From Clostridiales bacterium (GTDB lineage: Bacteria > Bacillota > Clostridia > Lachnospirales > Lachnospiraceae): 9,141 nucleotides of DNA. Positions 7,501 to 9,141 of this stretch are shown here, piece by piece (the first letter of the stretch is position 1; each line of letters starts with the position of its first letter). The stretch lies in contig JAHZAR010000076.1 of assembly GCA_019423835.1 (NCBI GenBank), forward strand, positions 1 to 9,141, given 5' to 3'. The position numbers and the translations under genes are program-made. Under the pieces are notes generated by a model. It was given only the letters and a program-made list of their open reading frames with translations. It was not told where the DNA came from and did no database searches.

Positions 7501-7561
7501 TAAGGCGCCCGATCCCCGTCAGCGTCTGATCCTCCCACCGTTTCTTTGCTCTCATCTGCAT
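4556..7561 (-). CDS. lacZ: Beta-galactosidase, glycoside hydrolase family 2 (EC 3.2.1.23)
   Basis: A cytosolic enzyme that hydrolyses terminal beta-galactosides such as lactose. The ATG at 7561 is preferred: AGGAGG (7572-7577) lies 10 nt upstream, whereas the ATG at 7570 is only 1 nt from it. This gives 1001 residues, close to the 1024 of E. coli LacZ. Domains in order: jelly-roll sugar-binding (about 30-200, with PTGIYKR and FEGVDSAYDVWVNG), an Ig-like domain (to about 300), the TIM barrel (about 305-590), a second Ig-like domain, and the LacZ small-chain domain (about 715-990, with WYGMGPGENYCDS). Key residues, from M1 at 7561: acid/base E432 in WSLGNES, nucleophile E497 in HCEYSHAMGNG, and H325 and H359 of the active site. 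No signal peptide is present, so its substrate must be imported. It is transcribed away from the binding-protein gene and precedes the repressor. Other galactosides (EbgA-like specificity) are possible. Confidence 0.97.
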   Translation of the reverse strand: MQMRAKKRWEDQTLTGIGRLKARASFFTDSAERVSLNGSWAFKYLTAPEYSPQGFERGDYDTADWDSIEVPSCWQLKGYDHMHYTDVLYLFPLTPPYVPTENPTGIYKRNFEISREWLENQTILRFEGVDSAYDVWVNGVHVGYSKVSRLPAEFDISSHIKEGENHVAVRVYKWSDGTYLEDQDMWWFSGIYRNVSLINVPVHRIEDCRIHADLDDTYTKGCLEAAVRLSSESGILEWSLTDREGKEAAAGSVPAAGEVKISAELENVHTWTAETPYLYTLNLSLKDGQQEHRVSIRTGFRRIEVKGNVFTVNGKAILINGVNHHDYSPEGGRTVDPEVMRQDIILMKQHNINAVRFSHYPSIEAIYDYCDEYGLYVIDEADLECHGFEWAHVYDRITDNPEWETAYVDRAVRMVARDYNHPSIIMWSLGNESCFGVNFKKEAEAVRAMDSSRLIHYEGDFEAEITDVYSTMYTRLKGLKEIGETKIKHNRPHVHCEYSHAMGNGPGCLADYQELYRTYDRLQGGFIWEWYDHGIKTVDENGTVTYKYGGNYGDFPTNGNFCIDGLLMPDRTPSPGLVEYKQVICPVSIKKLGDSGDLYAVKNYYDFKTLEGIRLDCTVTDGTDTLAQFTVDGLRTKPGEEEIVVIPHTSLDLKDNRDYYLNICVREKEATSYAPAGHEMGVYQFALPEKRTVCTPRMAGAVRVSQTDTAVTAECTGTEFVFDKVHGSLTSMKRGGKELLLRGPSLTVDRADIDNDMYKVDDWKNKYFISRGMEELEYMTVREMEGRAEIYIQKYFGCYNQAWGFRLAYVYTVYGDGSLDVSLNGKAVRNPEFEPEFLPRIGVELAVNRDFDRVSWYGMGPGENYCDSRQAAVMGVYRTTVEGMHTNYVKPQENGHREDVRWLALSGKESGILIKARESFGINVHDYTTEALRNAAHPCEIRREDAVIIHLDYRHSGLGSNSCGQEQTDSCKTGIEDFSMGFSILAASEQEAEKLAFTRYC

Positions 7562-7594
7562 AACATTCATACCTCCTGATTCAGCATTTTTCCT

Positions 7595-7653
7595 CACCGT
7601 ATCGGTGCGTATCTGAGTTCTGCCGCCATACAGTTCTATCACCGGAACCGGCA
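7595..7653. promoter_or_regulatory. Two CACCG dyads in the beta-galactosidase leader
   Basis: A perfect 13-bp dyad CACCG-TAT-CGGTG (7595-7607) and a related imperfect dyad CACCG-GAAC-CGGCA (7640-7653) start 45 bp apart in the transcribed leader. They stand out as GC-rich islands beside AT-rich sequence. They could be repressor operators downstream of the promoter, for example for the LacI-family protein; this is inferred from symmetry and position only. Confidence 0.4.
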
Positions 7654-7708
7654 ATTTTTACTAAATGGCATGTTTTTTGCTTGTTAATTATGTTGCTTTT
7701 TTGAATTC

Positions 7709-7737
7709 ATTATATAGTTATTTTTAGTAAAAGTCAA
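7709..7737 (-). promoter_or_regulatory. Strong sigma-A promoter for the beta-galactosidase gene
   Basis: TTGACT (7732-7737) and a consensus TATAAT (7709-7714) are separated by 17 nt on the minus strand. Transcription would begin near 7702, leaving a leader of about 140 nt. The spacer contains the 11-bp palindrome TTTTAGTAAAA (7722-7732), which could bind a regulator. Confidence 0.8.
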
Positions 7738-7740
7738 ACA

Positions 7741-7779
7741 TTTTACTTATATTTTTTACTATATTTTTTTACAAAACCT
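7741..7779. repeat. Three 13-bp spaced TTTTAC(T/A) repeats between divergent promoters
   Basis: TTTTACT begins at 7741 and 7754 and TTTTACA at 7767, an exact 13-bp period. They fill the gap between the -35 boxes of the two divergent promoters. Similar heptamers occur at 7656 and, inverted, at 7726 and 7889. The region is very AT-rich, so part of this may be chance. Confidence 0.4.
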
Positions 7780-7780
7780 A

Positions 7781-7809
7781 TTGACTTTTTATATAATAAG
7801 GCTTATTAT
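7781..7809 (+). promoter_or_regulatory. Sigma-A promoter for the sugar-binding protein gene
   Basis: TTGACT (7781-7786) and TATTAT (7804-7809) are separated by 17 nt, each matching five of six consensus positions. Transcription would begin near 7816, giving a leader of about 97 nt in which I see no known riboswitch. Confidence 0.75.
7793..7809. promoter_or_regulatory. 17-bp perfect palindrome over the -10 region, probable operator
   Basis: ATAATAAG-G-CTTATTAT is perfectly symmetric around one G and covers the spacer and the whole -10 box of the binding-protein promoter. A bound protein would block RNA polymerase, so a repressor operator is the natural reading. The binding protein is unknown; the adjacent LacI-family protein is one candidate, though the central CpG common in that family's operators is missing. 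Confidence 0.5.
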
Positions 7810-7912
7810 TTACTTACTTTTAGTGATTTTAGATAAATCACATTTCGATGAATCATCTTTGAGCAATCAAACGATGGTAATGTTCATTAGTAAAACTTAG
7901 GAGGTAGCATGT

Positions 7913-9141
7913 ATGAAAAAAATGAAACTGATTGCATCTGCAACAGCACTCTCCATGATCGCGGCTCTTTCTCTCACAGGCTGCGGCGGCGGAGGCGGCA
8001 GCAAGGAGGCTGAAAGCGACAACACAATCACCGTATGGGCATGGGATGTGGCCTTAAAGCAGCTTCAGGCTTCTGCTGAGAAATTCCAGGAGACACATCC
8101 GGATGTTCAGTTCCAGTTTGAGGAGATGGGAACCGAGCAGGTGTACACGAAGCTGGCAACCACTCTTTCCACTGGCAAGGGACTGGCAGATATCGTCTAC
8201 CTTGAGGGAGAGCAGGTAAGCGGATTCGCTTCCAAATATCCTGACGGATTCTCAGATTTAAGCGACATCGTGAATCCAGATGATTTCCTCCCTGTAAAAA
8301 TGGGTGAAGTTACTGTCAATGACAAAATCGTCGGAATGCCGTGGGATGCGGGCCCTGTTGCCCTCTTCTACAGAAGAGACTATTTTGAGCAGGCCGGCGT
8401 AAATCCTGAGGATATCAAGACCTGGGATGATTTCATCGAGGCTGGTAAGAAAGTGACTGAGACCTGCAAAACACCTTCCGGAGAGCCTGTTAAGATGCTT
8501 CCCATCGCACCGAACGGTTCCAACTTCTGGAAACTTCTTTTAACAGAAAAGGGAGCTGGCTATTTCGATGCGGAGGGCAACACAGCCGTAAATTCCCCTG
8601 AGGCCCTTGAGTGCATGGAAATGGCAAAGAAAATTTACGATTCCGGTATCGCCTTAAATTATACAGACTGGGCTGAGTATGAGGGCGTCGTTGTTAATGA
8701 AAGCGTTGCCACCATTCCAGAGGCTGTGTGGATGATGGGTACCATCAAGGACAAGGGACCTGAGCAGTCCGGCAAGTGGGGCGTTATCAGCCTTCCTGTA
8801 TTCCCGGGAGATGAGCCGACCGGTTCCACAAACGGAGGCGGAGACTTAATGGTTCCGTCAGCTTCCCCAAATGCAGATATTGCAAAAGAGTTTATCAAGT
8901 TTGCCATGACAGATTCAGAGCTTCTCGTAGACGGCTTTGTAAACTACGGATTATTCCCTGCTTACATTCCTGTTTATGAGGATCCTGCATTCAGCGAGAC
9001 AGATGAGTTCTTCGGCGGACAGAATATCTACGAAATCTTCATCGAGCTCGGAAAGAAGGTTCCTGCAGTCAACTATACAGAAAACTATAATGAGGCTATG
9101 AAGGCCGCAGGTTCTGCATGTGCAAAGGTATATCTGGAGGG
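7913..9141 (+). CDS. Sugar-binding lipoprotein of an ABC importer (family 1 solute-binding protein), 3' end outside window
   Basis: The start ATG at 7913 follows AGGAGG (7899-7904) with an 8-nt gap. The ATG at 7909 is in another frame. The visible 409 residues start with a lipoprotein signal: MKKMKL, a hydrophobic stretch, and the lipobox LTGC with C24 as the lipidated cysteine, then a Gly/Ser linker. The mature part begins ITVWAWD, typical of family 1 solute-binding proteins, and has GMPWDAGPVALFYRRDYF near residues 141-158 and a TWDDFIEAGKK segment. Family members are about 420-440 residues, so only the last few tens are missing. Anchored outside the membrane, it would deliver a sugar to permeases, probably encoded next on the plus strand. 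Divergence from the beta-galactosidase gene suggests a beta-galactoside or galacto-oligosaccharide ligand, but specificity cannot be read from the sequence. The window's ATPase is a plausible partner. Confidence 0.93.
   Translation, partial: MKKMKLIASATALSMIAALSLTGCGGGGGSKEAESDNTITVWAWDVALKQLQASAEKFQETHPDVQFQFEEMGTEQVYTKLATTLSTGKGLADIVYLEGEQVSGFASKYPDGFSDLSDIVNPDDFLPVKMGEVTVNDKIVGMPWDAGPVALFYRRDYFEQAGVNPEDIKTWDDFIEAGKKVTETCKTPSGEPVKMLPIAPNGSNFWKLLLTEKGAGYFDAEGNTAVNSPEALECMEMAKKIYDSGIALNYTDWAEYEGVVVNESVATIPEAVWMMGTIKDKGPEQSGKWGVISLPVFPGDEPTGSTNGGGDLMVPSASPNADIAKEFIKFAMTDSELLVDGFVNYGLFPAYIPVYEDPAFSETDEFFGGQNIYEIFIELGKKVPAVNYTENYNEAMKAAGSACAKVYLE

Noticed and set aside
7562..7654. N-terminal extension of the beta-galactosidase by 28-31 residues
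   Set aside because: The frame is open to an ATG at 7654, but a perfect ribosome site at 7572-7577 lies inside that stretch, and the extra residues do not resemble the GH2 N-terminus.
7741..7779. CRISPR array or iteron-like origin
   Set aside because: The repeats are only 6-7 conserved bases in AT-rich DNA with no unique spacers and no replication gene nearby.

Overview
The window looks like a chromosomal carbohydrate-use locus from a Gram-positive anaerobe of the Clostridia, most likely Lachnospiraceae. This rests on strong AGGAGG ribosome sites before most genes, sigma-A type promoters, a TTG start, a clostridial-type lipoprotein, and protein families (CdaR/PucR-type regulator, MsmX/UgpC-type ATPase, GH2 beta-galactosidase) common in that family. 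The species cannot be fixed from the sequence alone.

Layout, left to right. (1) Positions 1-1975, minus strand: a probable two-gene unit, a von Willebrand A (VWA) domain protein followed by the N-terminal part of a CdaR/PucR-type regulator that runs off the left edge. (2) 1976-2158: an intergenic stretch with a strong minus-strand terminator, a GC-rich hairpin between direct repeats, and a possible promoter and leader hairpin for the VWA gene. (3) 2159-3271, minus: a sugar ABC transporter ATPase with its own promoter and an upstream 14-bp inverted repeat. (4) 3492-4477, minus: a LacI-family repressor gene broken near its 3' end. (5) 4556-7561, minus: a complete GH2 beta-galactosidase. (6) 7562-7912: an AT-rich divergent control region with two good back-to-back promoters and several symmetric or repeated elements. 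(7) 7913 to the right edge, plus: a sugar-binding lipoprotein of an ABC importer, lacking only its last residues.

Likely joint function (inference): the lipoprotein captures a beta-galactoside or galacto-oligosaccharide, permeases probably encoded just beyond the right edge import it, the ATPase powers import, and the cytosolic beta-galactosidase releases galactose. The LacI-family protein, encoded 78 nt behind the beta-galactosidase, would be the local repressor, but in this sequence it stops after 287 residues. The remaining coding sequence is still legible in another reading frame, with about 50 bases apparently missing. Control may therefore be altered in this strain.

I see no mobile element, CRISPR array, tRNA or rRNA, and no clearly new multi-gene system. 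The points most worth checking are the damaged repressor, the operator-like palindromes in the divergent region, the inverted repeat before the ATPase gene, and the cysteine-rich VWA protein with an altered metal site.
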